Notes: a model not told the origin generated them from the sequence alone. A stretch of DNA of 64,000 bases from Millisia brevis NBRC 105863 (GCF_001552615.1 NZ_BCRN01000008.1:62001-126000); one strand, 5' to 3'; counted from the first letter of the stretch, positions 7,977 to 17,199 are shown. Program-made: numbers and translations.

Positions 7977-10834
7977 GCTCCTGATCGGATATCGAAGGGC
8001 AGATCCCAGGCCGACAGTTCCGCGGCCAGCAGGGTGGGCAGCGATCCGTCGCCGAAACGGGTTTCGTCGCAACCGAGTACCGAGAAGGTGAAGTGGGTGT
8101 CGGTGCGCAACGCCCACGCCTGCACTCCGTCGCCGAATCGGTGGGGCAGTGCGGGGTCGACCCCTTGGGCCATGCCGCGGAAGGTCATCCAGTTCGCGTG
8201 GGTCGGTCCCCAGTACAGCGCGCCGGCCGGGACGTCCCCGAGGTTGGAGACCATCCCGTCCGGCATCCCGTCACCTGCCGTGGCCGCGCCGACCAGCCAC
8301 GCCGGCGGAATCAGCCAGACCAGCGGTTGCAGATGTGCGGTCGCCGAGCGATGCCCGGCTTCGAGCCGCTTGTACGCGGCCTTGCACGAGGCGCGCAGTA
8401 CGCCGAGATCCTGTGCGGCGGAAGGCTCGTCGGTGAGCAGAACCGAGACCCCAGCGGTGGCGTTGGTGCGGCGGTCGGCCACGCCGGCCCGCCGGTCGAC
8501 CGGGATACCGACCTTGATCGTTTCACCCAGCGGTGCGTACCCGCTCGAGCGCAGCAGCCCGGCGATCACGGCGACGAACAGCACATTGGGGGTACCCGCA
8601 TGGCGGGCCGCCACCCGCTCCCAGGCACCGATCGGGACACGCACACTCGCCCACGAACCGACCGCACGGGGCGCTCGTACGGCCATCGGCGCATTGCGGG
8701 TGGACCGTGGCGCGACGCCGGCGTCCGAGCCGGTCGCCCCTGCTCGCTCCGACCGCTCCGCTCGCTCCGACCGCTCCGCCCGGACCGATCGCGCGGCGCG
8801 CACCAGCCCCCGACCGGCGGCCAGCACGCGTCCGGCGGCGTCCGCGGCGTCCGCGGCCGTCGCGCGCACCCGAACCGTCATGCCCAGCCGCGATTCCGGG
8901 TCGCCGATCAGGGGTGCTTCGTCGACTCCGGCTGCCGTCGTCTCGGTTCCACCCGCCGTCGTCACGGTTCCGGCGGCCGCAGCTGCGGTGGCTGTGGCTT
9001 CGGCTGCCGCCACGGCTGCGGTGGCTGCCGCCATGGCCTCGGCCGCCGCGGACACCATCGTGCGGCCATCGGCGACCAGGTGCAGGGCGCACAGCGAAAT
9101 GGCGGTACCCCCGGATTCGGTGCCGGTCGCCCGCAACCGCCAGCACCGTCCGGATTCGGCGTCGAGCGCGACGGTCGCCAATTCCTCGGCCGCCCATCGT
9201 TCGACGGCACCGTCGTCGACGGGGCTCTCGTCGAGCCGCATCTCGGGTGCGTGGCCGGCGCGGGTCCAGCGGGGCCGGGCACCGGGCACCGTCGACGGAA
9301 TCAGACGCCGGTGCAGCCGTCCGTGCGCCAGTCGGGCGTGGACGTCGAGGAGCACATCGCGCGGCACCGGAGCGTCGGTGGTCCACAGGATCTGCAGCAC
9401 CACCGACCAGCCGAGCGCCTGCCGAAGAAACCAGTAGGTGGAGTCCTCGTCGGTCAGTCGCGACGTTCGGCCCGGGTCCGGGCCGTGCCCGCCTTCGCCG
9501 GACGCCGCGCCGACGGTGTCCGTTCGCGCCGGGCTCGTTTTCCCGACGGGTGTGACCGTCGCCTCGATGGCGTCGACCGCCCGGGCGAGGGCGAGATCGC
9601 CGGCGGTGACCATGCGCGCCGCGGTGTGCGCCGCGCGGCGGGCATCGGCACCCAGGGCTATTTCCAGCGCGGCGGTCAGGCGGTCGCCGTCGAGCCGCCG
9701 GACCGGCAACGAGGTTCCGGCGCCGAGCTTCTCGATCTGTTGTCCCCAATACGGTTGGTCGGACCCGAACGGGCAGATGACGGAGGGAACTCCGGAACGC
9801 AGTGCGGCGGCGGTCGTTCCGGCTCCTCCATGGTGGACGAGCGCCGCACATCGACCGAATACCTCGCTATGGTCGACCGCCCGTACCACACGCACATCGT
9901 CACCGGCGACGCCCGGATCGGCAGGCATATCGTTCCACCCGGTACACAGCAGCAGCCGATACCCGAGCCGCCGGGCGGCGGTCACCGCCGCGTCGATCAT
10001 CGCCGCCGGATCGGTGACCGGCATGCTCCCGAAGCCGACATAGATCGGCGGGGCGCCGCTGCGCAGCCAGGTGTCGATGTCACAGCCGGGTTCCGGCGCC
10101 CGAACGTTCTCGCGCAGCGGCCGTGGCAGGTCGAAGAACCCGACGACCGGCCGTTGCCGGAACGCGGCGTCGGCTGCCCACAGCGGGTCGTCCGTCACCG
10201 CGAACAGTTCGTCGTAGGCCTGCACTTCGATACCGGGCGCAGCGCGCATCTGTTCCTGCGGCGACCGCGCGGCCGGCGCACATCCGAGGCGCTCGCGCAG
10301 TCGGCCGTCTCGCCGTCGGGTCAACACACCGAAGAGTCGATCGAATAGCCACCACTGCGCCCGAGTCGCGGCCGGGCCGGATGTCCGCCCCGGCGTCGGC
10401 ATCGGACCGACGGAACTGTTGCGGCGTATCGGTGCATGGTGCAGGGATATCAACGGTACCGCTGCGCGCTCGGCGTAGGCCAGGGCAACCTGCTCGGTGA
10501 TGTACCCGGCGATGATCGCGTCGACGCCGGTCACCAACTCGCCCATGCCGTCGATCAATTCGGCGTATCCCAGGTCGCGAATCTCCCGGGCCACGCGCAG
10601 TTGCCGAACCGGGTGCCGACCGGCGGCCCTCCGCAGTGCGCTCACGGACTCGATGTGCCGGCGCGTGTCGAGCCCCAACGGAGCCGCGGCCACCCCACAG
10701 TCGGCGGCGAAGCCGACCAGATTGGGCGGAACGCCGAGTCGAACATCGTGACCGCGTTCGGTGAGCGCGTGGGCCAGCGCCACCGCGGGTTGTACGTCGC
10801 CGCGGGTTCCGTGGATGGCGAGAGCGAGTTTCAT
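7973..10834 (-). CDS. Bifunctional fusion: GT1 glycosyltransferase - acyltransferase
   Basis: One 953-residue frame joins two enzymes. Residues 1 to about 430 are a GT1-family (GT-B fold) glycosyltransferase like those of mycobacterial glycopeptidolipid synthesis. It starts with HGTRGDVQPAVALAHAL and has the donor-site block HHGGAGTT followed by PFGSDQPYWG. After a short linker, the rest is a condensation-type acyltransferase with HLVADG (H585, D589, G590), a VSNLG motif and the same C-terminal block as the downstream stand-alone enzyme. The inter-lobe region is swollen with Ala/Thr-rich sequence and an RAERSE repeat. The fusion implies that sugar transfer and acylation occur on one acceptor. 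It overlaps the next gene by 4 bases and is divergent from another GT1 gene, with about 100 bases between. No frame break was found at the junction. Confidence 0.9.
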   Translation of the reverse strand: MKLALAIHGTRGDVQPAVALAHALTERGHDVRLGVPPNLVGFAADCGVAAAPLGLDTRRHIESVSALRRAAGRHPVRQLRVAREIRDLGYAELIDGMGELVTGVDAIIAGYITEQVALAYAERAAVPLISLHHAPIRRNSSVGPMPTPGRTSGPAATRAQWWLFDRLFGVLTRRRDGRLRERLGCAPAARSPQEQMRAAPGIEVQAYDELFAVTDDPLWAADAAFRQRPVVGFFDLPRPLRENVRAPEPGCDIDTWLRSGAPPIYVGFGSMPVTDPAAMIDAAVTAARRLGYRLLLCTGWNDMPADPGVAGDDVRVVRAVDHSEVFGRCAALVHHGGAGTTAAALRSGVPSVICPFGSDQPYWGQQIEKLGAGTSLPVRRLDGDRLTAALEIALGADARRAAHTAARMVTAGDLALARAVDAIEATVTPVGKTSPARTDTVGAASGEGGHGPDPGRTSRLTDEDSTYWFLRQALGWSVVLQILWTTDAPVPRDVLLDVHARLAHGRLHRRLIPSTVPGARPRWTRAGHAPEMRLDESPVDDGAVERWAAEELATVALDAESGRCWRLRATGTESGGTAISLCALHLVADGRTMVSAAAEAMAAATAAVAAAEATATAAAAAGTVTTAGGTETTAAGVDEAPLIGDPESRLGMTVRVRATAADAADAAGRVLAAGRGLVRAARSVRAERSERAERSERAGATGSDAGVAPRSTRNAPMAVRAPRAVGSWASVRVPIGAWERVAARHAGTPNVLFVAVIAGLLRSSGYAPLGETIKVGIPVDRRAGVADRRTNATAGVSVLLTDEPSAAQDLGVLRASCKAAYKRLEAGHRSATAHLQPLVWLIPPAWLVGAATAGDGMPDGMVSNLGDVPAGALYWGPTHANWMTFRGMAQGVDPALPHRFGDGVQAWALRTDTHFTFSVLGCDETRFGDGSLPTLLAAELSAWDLPFDIRSGA
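8743..8778. repeat. Two perfect 18-bp tandem repeats inside the fusion gene
   Basis: CTCGCTCCGACCGCTCCG occurs twice in a row (8743-8760 and 8761-8778). On the coding (minus) strand it encodes the repeated RAERSE peptide in the flexible region between the two lobes of the acyltransferase domain. Being in frame, changes in copy number would lengthen the linker without breaking the gene. Confidence 0.9.
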
Positions 10835-10938
10835 CGCTCACCACCGACCGGCGCGAGGGCTGCCGCACTCGGTGGAATGGGATCGTCGCCTACCCTGAGC
10901 ACCGCCGGCTCGTCGGTTCCGAAGGGGAGGGAGTGACC

Positions 10939-12231
10939 ATGCGATTCGTCTTGGCCGCCAACGGCAGCCGCGGGGACGTGCAACCCGCGGTCGCGATCGG
11001 CACCGAGCTGCGCACCCGGGGACACGAGGTGTCGTTGCTGGTGCCACCGAATCTGGTGGCATTCGGTGCGGGAGCGGGATTGCCGACTCGGGCGTACGGC
11101 CGGAGCACCAAGGAGATTCTGGAGTCCGATACGGTGCGCGTCCGGCTCAAGTCGGCCAACCCGCGCACCCGGCTCGCGGCGATCGCCGAGATGGCAGTGC
11201 GCGGTGGCCGCGAGATGCACGCCCAGCTGTTGGACGAGACGCAGCACGCCGACGCGATCGTGTCGACCAGCGTGGGTCAGGAACGTGCGCACAATGTGGC
11301 GCAGGTCCGCGGAATCGCGCATATTCCCTTGCATCTGGGCCCGATCCGACGCAACTCCACAACGTCGCTGTTGTCGCACGTCGGCATCGACGCACCCGGG
11401 TGGGCCGCCGCACCGAGTTGGTCCGCCGCCGAGTGGTTGATGTGGATGGGTTCGGCGCGGGCGGAGAACCGCCTGCGCGCCGAGCTGGGCTTGCCCGCCC
11501 TGCGCCGCCCCTTCGCCTCCGCCATCGCCGCGACCGGTGTCCCCGAGATCCAGGCCTACGATCCGGCCCTGTTTCCCGATCTGGTGCGCGAATGGGGTAG
11601 CCGACGTCCGCTCGTCGGATTCCTGAATCTGCCGGCTGCCGCCCGCCGCGGTGTCGGCGACACCGGACCCGACGACGATCTGCTCGAGTGGCTCGCCGCC
11701 GATGAGCCGCCGGTCTACGTCGGGTTCGGCAGCATGATGCCGTCGCGTCTCGATGCGCTCGCGGCAGCGGTGCTGGGAGCTGCCCGTGAACTCGGTCTGC
11801 GGCTGCTGATCGCCGGTGGCTGGAGCGATTTCATGCGGGACGCCACCGGCGAGGAGCAACGGATACGGGTGGTGGGCCACATCGACCACGATGCGATCCT
11901 GCCGCACTGCCGGGCCGCGATTCATCACGGTGGCGCCGGATCGGTGGCGGCCGGCCTGCGGGCCGGTCTGCCGACGATCGTGACGTGGATCGGAGCGGAT
12001 CAGCCGATGTGGGGCCAAGCGGTGTCGGCAGCTCATGTGGGTACCCACCTTCCGATGTCCCGGATCACTTCTGGCCGGCTGGCCGACGCCCTGCGGGTCG
12101 GGCTGTCCGCGACGACGCGGGCGGCGGCGCAGGGCATGCGCGAGCAGCTCATTCCGTCGGACCGAGCCGCCGCAGCGGCCGCCGACCTGATCGAGCGCAC
12201 CGCGGATACATCAGGGGCGCACCCGGCTTGA
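10939..12231 (+). CDS. GT1-family glycosyltransferase (glycolipid type)
   Basis: The product is a GT-B fold glycosyltransferase of about 430 residues, related to the N-terminal half of the fusion protein across the intergenic region. The N-terminus MRFVLAANGSRGDVQPAVA is the family hallmark, and the C-terminal donor-binding region has HHGGAGSVAAGL and then WIGADQPMWG. The ATG at 10939 is preferred over an in-frame GTG at 10933. It matches the family start and is 8 bases from a GGGGAGG ribosome-binding site. Enzymes of this group add sugars to lipid or lipopeptide acceptors in mycobacteria; the sugar here is unknown. It overlaps the convergent GT2 gene by 21 bases. Divergence from the fusion gene suggests shared control of two successive glycosylation steps. 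Confidence 0.92.
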   Translation: MRFVLAANGSRGDVQPAVAIGTELRTRGHEVSLLVPPNLVAFGAGAGLPTRAYGRSTKEILESDTVRVRLKSANPRTRLAAIAEMAVRGGREMHAQLLDETQHADAIVSTSVGQERAHNVAQVRGIAHIPLHLGPIRRNSTTSLLSHVGIDAPGWAAAPSWSAAEWLMWMGSARAENRLRAELGLPALRRPFASAIAATGVPEIQAYDPALFPDLVREWGSRRPLVGFLNLPAAARRGVGDTGPDDDLLEWLAADEPPVYVGFGSMMPSRLDALAAAVLGAARELGLRLLIAGGWSDFMRDATGEEQRIRVVGHIDHDAILPHCRAAIHHGGAGSVAAGLRAGLPTIVTWIGADQPMWGQAVSAAHVGTHLPMSRITSGRLADALRVGLSATTRAAAQGMREQLIPSDRAAAAAADLIERTADTSGAHPA

Positions 12232-13119
12232 CGTCTGTCGACGCGGCCGACTCGTCGTGAATCGCCCGGTCCGGTCGTCGTACACGCGGATGGCCACCAA
12301 CCGTCCGGCATGCAGGACCACCAGGGTCGGGACGTAGATCAACGCCGCGCCGGCCGCGAATCCGAATCGCCTGTGCAAGAGGAAGGTACGGGGAAGGCAG
12401 CTCATGTACCCGGCGAAATCGCGCAAACCGGTCTCCATGCGGCGCGGCGAGACCCCGACGGTCAGCGTGCCGAGAAAGGCGTTCCGCCCGCCGATATCGT
12501 TGACGCACAGGCCCACATCGACATCCTCGAAAACATCCCGCCGCATACTGACCCGGTCTCGGATGCGCTTCCACACCTCCCGGCGAATCACCATATTGGA
12601 GCCGTAGAGAACGGGGACCTCCTTGACGGCGCGGCCGACCCGTCGATCACCCAACGGGTGCAACGCGATCTTCCACTTCTCGAATCGCCCGGACAACGGC
12701 ACTCCGTAGGCCTCTCCGCGACCGCACAGCGCCGACCACCGATCGTCGGTATCGTCCCGGAAGAACTCGACGATGGTGCGGGCCCAACCCGGCCGGACCA
12801 GCGTGTCGGCATCGATACGGGCAATCAGGTCCCCGATCGCCGAGTCCATTCCGGCGCAACGCGCGTACACCAGACCCTGCTGCGCCTCGTTGATCAGCCG
12901 CACCTGCGGATGACGTTCGGCGATGCACTCGACCAGGTCGACGGTGCGGTCGGTCGAGTTGTTGTTGACCACGACGATTTCCCGGATGTGCTCGAGCTGA
13001 TCGGTCAGTCGGTCGAGGCAGTCGGTGATGGTGTCCTCCTCGTTGTAGGCGGGAACCACCACCGACAACAGTGGTGCCATCGATTCCGGGTCGGCCCGGT
13101 GCGGAGCTGTCGGGTTCAC
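12211..13119 (-). CDS. GT2-family glycosyltransferase, membrane-associated
   Basis: This 302-residue GT-A enzyme starts its catalytic domain with SVVVPAYNEEDTI. The metal and nucleotide-sugar DxD is D103-A-D105 (RIDADTLVRPGW). The C-terminal 50 residues contain a hydrophobic segment around 252-277 that would anchor it at the membrane inner face. The GTG start lies one base after the stop of the ABC permease, so it is the third gene of an ABC ATPase, permease, GT2 operon; an internal ATG at 13080 is an alternative start. Coupling a sugar transferase to an exporter suggests that it glycosylates the lipid being exported, or its carrier. The 3' end overlaps the opposing GT1 gene by 21 bases. Confidence 0.9.
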   Translation of the reverse strand: MNPTAPHRADPESMAPLLSVVVPAYNEEDTITDCLDRLTDQLEHIREIVVVNNNSTDRTVDLVECIAERHPQVRLINEAQQGLVYARCAGMDSAIGDLIARIDADTLVRPGWARTIVEFFRDDTDDRWSALCGRGEAYGVPLSGRFEKWKIALHPLGDRRVGRAVKEVPVLYGSNMVIRREVWKRIRDRVSMRRDVFEDVDVGLCVNDIGGRNAFLGTLTVGVSPRRMETGLRDFAGYMSCLPRTFLLHRRFGFAAGAALIYVPTLVVLHAGRLVAIRVYDDRTGRFTTSRPRRQTSSRVRP

Positions 13120-13120
13120 G

Positions 13121-13972
13121 TCAGGTCCTTCGCATGTAGGTGCGCAGGGTCACCGGCACGAAGACCGCCAGGATGACCGCCGCGCCGAGGAGGGTGTAGA
13201 CGATCTGAACGCGTGCGTCGCCGCCGTCGGCGAGGCTGCGCACCGCGGAGACCAGATGGGAGACCGGGTTGGCGTTGGCGACCACCTGCATCCATTCGGG
13301 CAAGGTGTCGACCGGTACCAATGCGTTGGAGACGAAGGTCAGCGGCATCAGCACCAGCATCGAGACCCCCTGAACGGTCGACGCCTTGTCGAGCAGCACC
13401 CCCACCAGCGCAAAGATCCAACTCAGCGCGAAGGCGACCAGCACGACCAGCAGGCAGGCCGCCGCCAGGCCGATGGGGTGCGCCGGTCGGTATCCCAGGG
13501 CCACTCCGACGGCGACCGCGATGACGGTCGCGACCACATAGCGGACCGCATTGGCCAGCAGGGCGCCGGCCAGCGGAGCTATCCGGGCGACCGGAAGTGA
13601 TTTGAACCGATCGAAGATCCCCTTGTCGAGGTCCTCGCGCAGTTGCACGCCGGTGATGACCGATGCCGCCACCGCAACCTGCACCAGGACACCGGGAATC
13701 AGGAGCGGCAGGTAGGCCTGCACGTCGCCCGCGATCGCCCCGCCGAAGATGGTCGAGAACATCACCGTGAAGACGATGGGAAGAGCGATCACATCGAACA
13801 ACTGTTGCGGGTTGTGCTTGATCTTCAGCATCCCGCGATGGGTCATGGTCAGAGACTGGGCGATCGACCGGCGCACCGTGATGTGATGGGGCGGTTCGTC
13901 GATCATCGGGACGGCCGCGAGCCCGTCCGCGCGGTGCGGATCGTCGGTTCGAGGGACCGAGGTGGCGGTCAT
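13121..13972 (-). CDS. ABC-2 type exporter permease (DrrB-like)
   Basis: The 283-residue permease has about six transmembrane helices and the ABC-2 membrane fold. It shows RSIAQSLTMTHRGMLKIKHNP at the cytoplasmic N-terminus and ALPIVFTVMF in the first helix. LVLMPLTFVSNALVPVDTLP lies in the fifth-helix region and is diagnostic of the daunorubicin/PDIM exporter permeases. The ATG overlaps the stop of the ATPase gene as ATGA (13969-13972). The frame stays open upstream, but this overlap and the homology-like N-terminus fix the start. In mycobacteria the DrrAB-type pair exports PDIM lipids, so a lipid or glycolipid substrate is inferred here, in keeping with the surrounding acyl- and glycosyltransferases. 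Confidence 0.92.
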   Translation of the reverse strand: MTATSVPRTDDPHRADGLAAVPMIDEPPHHITVRRSIAQSLTMTHRGMLKIKHNPQQLFDVIALPIVFTVMFSTIFGGAIAGDVQAYLPLLIPGVLVQVAVAASVITGVQLREDLDKGIFDRFKSLPVARIAPLAGALLANAVRYVVATVIAVAVGVALGYRPAHPIGLAAACLLVVLVAFALSWIFALVGVLLDKASTVQGVSMLVLMPLTFVSNALVPVDTLPEWMQVVANANPVSHLVSAVRSLADGGDARVQIVYTLLGAAVILAVFVPVTLRTYMRRT

Positions 13973-14964
13973 GACGCCGACGGGAGGGTCGGTCGGATCG
14001 CCGAGGCGTTGGTCCGGTCGTGCGTCGACGGCTCGGTCAACCGGAAGAACACGTCGTCGAGCGTGGGACGGGCGACGTTGACGGCGGCCAAGGGAATATG
14101 TCGATCCCGCAGTGCGGCAAGCAACTCGGCCAGGCCGTCCAGGTTCGACATGGGGATGACGACCGTCCGACCGTCGTCGTCGACCGTCGCCTGCGCCGGC
14201 GACAACGCCGAACACACCGCGGCCGCCGCGGCACACTGGTCGCGGTCGAGCGGGGTGATCGTGACCGAGCTGTCCCCGACCGCGGACTTGAGATCGTCGA
14301 CGGTGCCCTCGGCGACGACGTGCCCACGGTCCATCACGGCGACACGATCGGCCAGCTCGTCCGCCTCATCGAGGTACTGCGTCGTCAGCAGCACGGTCGA
14401 TCCGGTGGCGACCATCTCTCGCAGGGTGTTCCACATCTGCGCGCGGGTACGCGGATCGAGTCCGGTGGTCGGCTCGTCGAGAAACAGCAAGCGCGGCCGG
14501 GTGATCAGCGAGGCGGCCAGGTCGAGCCGTCGACGCATGCCACCCGAGAAGCCGCGCACGGTGCGGCGCGCCGCGTCGCTCAGTCCGAACTCGTCCAGCA
14601 GATCCGCCGCTCTGCGACGCGCGGCTCTCCGGGACGCGCCGACCAGGCGCGCGAAGATCAGCAGATTCTCCTCGGCGGTGAGGTCCTCGTCGAGCGAGGC
14701 GTACTGCCCGGTCACCCCGATCAATGACCGCACCGCCCCGGCCGACGACACCACGTCGTGACCGAAGATGCGCGCGCGACCGCCGTCGGGTCGTTCCAGG
14801 GTTGCCAGCATGCGCACCGTCGTGGTTTTCCCGGCGCCATTGGTTCCCAGTACGGCGTATACGCCCCCCACCGGGACCGCCAGGTCGATGCGGTCGACAG
14901 CGACCGTCCGGCCGTATCGGCGGGTCAGCCCGACGGCATCGATCGCGAGATCGGTTTCGCTCAT
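13969..14964 (-). CDS. ABC exporter ATP-binding protein (DrrA-like)
   Basis: The 331-residue ATPase has Walker A LGTNGAGKT (residues 39-47; the usual Pro is Thr here), the signature FSGGM (139-143) and Walker B LLFLDEPTTGLD. The long C-terminal extension of about 100 residues after the nucleotide-binding domain is the DrrA-type regulatory tail. It is the first gene of the exporter operon, which continues with the permease and the GT2 gene. It is divergent from the PapA-like acyltransferase operon across an unusually long 750-base gap, so the exporter and the acyltransferases could share regulation. A macrolide or drug exporter role is possible, but the neighbourhood favours lipid export. Confidence 0.94.
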   Translation of the reverse strand: MSETDLAIDAVGLTRRYGRTVAVDRIDLAVPVGGVYAVLGTNGAGKTTTVRMLATLERPDGGRARIFGHDVVSSAGAVRSLIGVTGQYASLDEDLTAEENLLIFARLVGASRRAARRRAADLLDEFGLSDAARRTVRGFSGGMRRRLDLAASLITRPRLLFLDEPTTGLDPRTRAQMWNTLREMVATGSTVLLTTQYLDEADELADRVAVMDRGHVVAEGTVDDLKSAVGDSSVTITPLDRDQCAAAAAVCSALSPAQATVDDDGRTVVIPMSNLDGLAELLAALRDRHIPLAAVNVARPTLDDVFFRLTEPSTHDRTNASAIRPTLPSAS

Positions 14965-15715
14965 CGCCCACTCCTGTGCGTAGGTCGTCGATCCGGTGGT
15001 GACTGCTCGTCGGTGCGCATTCGGTGCCGGCCGGTCCGGTGATGCCCGGACGGGACCACATCGGTTGGACGACGTGTCCGAACGGGACTATGGCTGGATA
15101 GCCTTCCATCGGGGTTGTTGTGGCGACATCCATGCGGTGGCAACAACGGGGTGGCCGCTTCGACGACCGGGTGATGATTGCGAGCGTATGACCCCTTCGA
15201 ATTCGGCGCAACATTAGACTTTCGATTCGTACCGTACTGGGGTGTATACCAACCTGTGATCGGCTCCAGTGGAGACTCGTGGGGCGAATTGGATACATGG
15301 AAGACCATTCTCGATGCGAATAGTGCCGGTTGGGCGTCCGCCGAGGCGGTAACGGACGATGTGTAGAGACCGGGAGTAGGGACCGACTCGGAGTTCGATA
15401 CCAAGCGATTAAATTGTGATCAAGCGCACTCGCCATTCATCTGGTGGTTACTGCCAGTGGTTCCTCTAGGATCAGACCGGTCGGCATCATTGCTTACCGC
15501 CGGCAGGCCCGTCGAGTGTGATCGCAGTGGATTGCCAATAGCGGGCGGAAATGAATCCGCTCGGTCCGGGTAGGTCCGAGTACGGCTACGAACATCCTTT
15601 GGCTGCGCATGGAGTCGTGGATGTTTGTTCGCCGCGCATGAAATGAATTCGGGCAAAGGTGCATCGTCTTTCTCCGTCAATGAGTCGGTCCGTGGCGAAG
15701 TAGGTGTTGAAGGTC
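14965..15715. other. Long AT-richer divergent intergenic region
   Basis: About 750 bases separate the exporter operon (minus) from the acyltransferase operon (plus). A hand count of 15181-15300 gives 64 G/C of 120, against roughly two thirds in nearby genes. Short open frames exist (for example 15178-15366 plus and 15420-15680 minus), but they lack ribosome-binding sites and protein-like composition. I see no tRNA, terminator or clear inverted repeat. It could hold long promoter and leader regions or a small RNA, or be a remnant of transferred DNA. Confidence 0.6.
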
Positions 15716-17182
15716 ATGAAGTTCACTGAACTTGCCGAATACGAGTTCCCGGAGGGCAGGGTCACGCGGTTCACTCCGCGGTCCGACGTGCCGGTGAGGG
15801 GCTGGGGCGTCGACGCCAGACCTCTCGCCTACGACCATGAGCATCACGTGCGAGGGGCGGTGCGCGGGAACGGAAAAATCTCTTGGCTCGGAGCAGTTTT
15901 CGAAGTGCATGAGCCGTTCGATCCGCAGGTGCTGACGAGGGTGCTGCTGGCGTGGCACCGTCGGCACGAGGCGTTTCGGACCACGGTGACCCGCGGGGTG
16001 GACGAGGCCGGCGACTATCGGCCGGTTCGGCGGACCTATTCGGCGGACGGGTTGACGTTCGCATCGCAGGATATGGGACGGTTCCCTCGGGATGAGGTGG
16101 CCGCTGGACTCACCGCCTGGTTCGACGACGGTTTGTCGCCCTTGGACTGGCCCCACTGCCTGGTGGCCACCATCACCGAAATCGGGGCGTGCGATCGGGA
16201 GGACCGGTTTCTCCTGGTATTCGCCGCCGACCATTCGGTGATGGATGCCTACTCCATGCTGCTGTCCATCACCGAATTGTCGCGTCTGTACGCATCCGAG
16301 TTCCACGGTCGACCGGTGGAATTGCCGGAGATCGGAAGCCATGTGGATTTCAGTGCGCGCGACCGCGGTATCGGTGCCGAGATCGATGGTGACCACGAGG
16401 CGGTCCGGCGTTGGCGGCATTTTCTCGGTGAAGCCGGCAGCTTCCCGAGCCTCGCGCTGCCCGCAGGTGTTGCCGCTGTTCGCGAGGGCGCGGGCAGTGA
16501 TGGCGTTCCGCAACAAGGGTGGGTCAGGAAGCTTGCCGATGCCGAACAGATGGGCACGCTGGCAACATTGTCTCGTGCGGCGGGGCACACCACTCAGACG
16601 GCCGTGATCGCGGCGCTGGCGGTCGCGCACCAGGAACTGACGGGCGGGTCCAGGCTGCGTCTGGTGATGCCGATGCATACCCGGCACGAGGCTCGATTCC
16701 TCGAGTCGGTGGGCTGGTATGTCGGCATCGGACCGCTCGAGGTGGACGTCAGCTTCGCCGGCACGTTCCGTGATGCCCTGGCGGCCGCGGCTGTGGGTAT
16801 CGCCGAGGCCAAACGCTTGTCCCGTCTTCCGTATCCGCGTATCGCCGAGTTGCTCGGCACGTCCGCGGAACCCCAGTTCGTGGTGTCCTACCTGGATCTG
16901 CGCTCCATGTCCGGTGCCGGGGAGTGGACAGACCTGCGTGCGCAGACGGTCCGCAGTGCGGCTCGTTCGGATACCGAGGTCTACTTCTGGTTGGCGCGAA
17001 CGTCGTCCGGCATCACGGCCTCCGCCCGATTTCCTGCCGGCGCGCACGTCGGTGCGGCGATTACGAGCCTGGTCTCCGCATCGTGTGGGGTCCTTCGTGA
17101 GGTGATCGAACACGGCGTCGATCGCGTCATCGTCTCCACCACCGAGCGCAACGACTCCGCGGGAACCGCGCAGCCCGCCTGA
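15716..17182 (+). CDS. PapA-like acyltransferase 1 of tandem trio
   Basis: This condensation-superfamily acyltransferase of 488 residues starts MKFTELAEYEFPEGRV. An in-frame GTG at 15704 would add four residues; neither start has a strong ribosome-binding site. The catalytic motif reads HSVMDAYS: H173 and D177 are kept, but the usual Gly after Asp is Ala178. A second lobe contains LVMPMHTRHE, and EPQFVVSYLDLR lies near the expected DFGWG-like position. PapA enzymes in mycobacteria esterify trehalose or phthiocerol-type lipids with acyl groups from CoA or ACP carriers. It is the first of three acyltransferase genes with gaps of 17 and 2 bases, so one operon. Which acyl group each adds cannot be read from sequence. 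Confidence 0.88.
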   Translation: MKFTELAEYEFPEGRVTRFTPRSDVPVRGWGVDARPLAYDHEHHVRGAVRGNGKISWLGAVFEVHEPFDPQVLTRVLLAWHRRHEAFRTTVTRGVDEAGDYRPVRRTYSADGLTFASQDMGRFPRDEVAAGLTAWFDDGLSPLDWPHCLVATITEIGACDREDRFLLVFAADHSVMDAYSMLLSITELSRLYASEFHGRPVELPEIGSHVDFSARDRGIGAEIDGDHEAVRRWRHFLGEAGSFPSLALPAGVAAVREGAGSDGVPQQGWVRKLADAEQMGTLATLSRAAGHTTQTAVIAALAVAHQELTGGSRLRLVMPMHTRHEARFLESVGWYVGIGPLEVDVSFAGTFRDALAAAAVGIAEAKRLSRLPYPRIAELLGTSAEPQFVVSYLDLRSMSGAGEWTDLRAQTVRSAARSDTEVYFWLARTSSGITASARFPAGAHVGAAITSLVSASCGVLREVIEHGVDRVIVSTTERNDSAGTAQPA

Positions 17183-17199
17183 GGAAGGACGGTGTCGAA

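Noticed and set aside
7521-10348. Long plus-strand frames opposite the acyltransferase genes
   Set aside because: The minus strand encodes clear GT1 and HxxxDG acyltransferase domains. The plus frames are Arg/Pro/Ser-rich shadows.
15178-15366. 62-codon plus ORF in the long intergenic region
   Set aside because: No ribosome-binding site, no family resemblance and low-GC codon use; kept only as part of the non-coding description.
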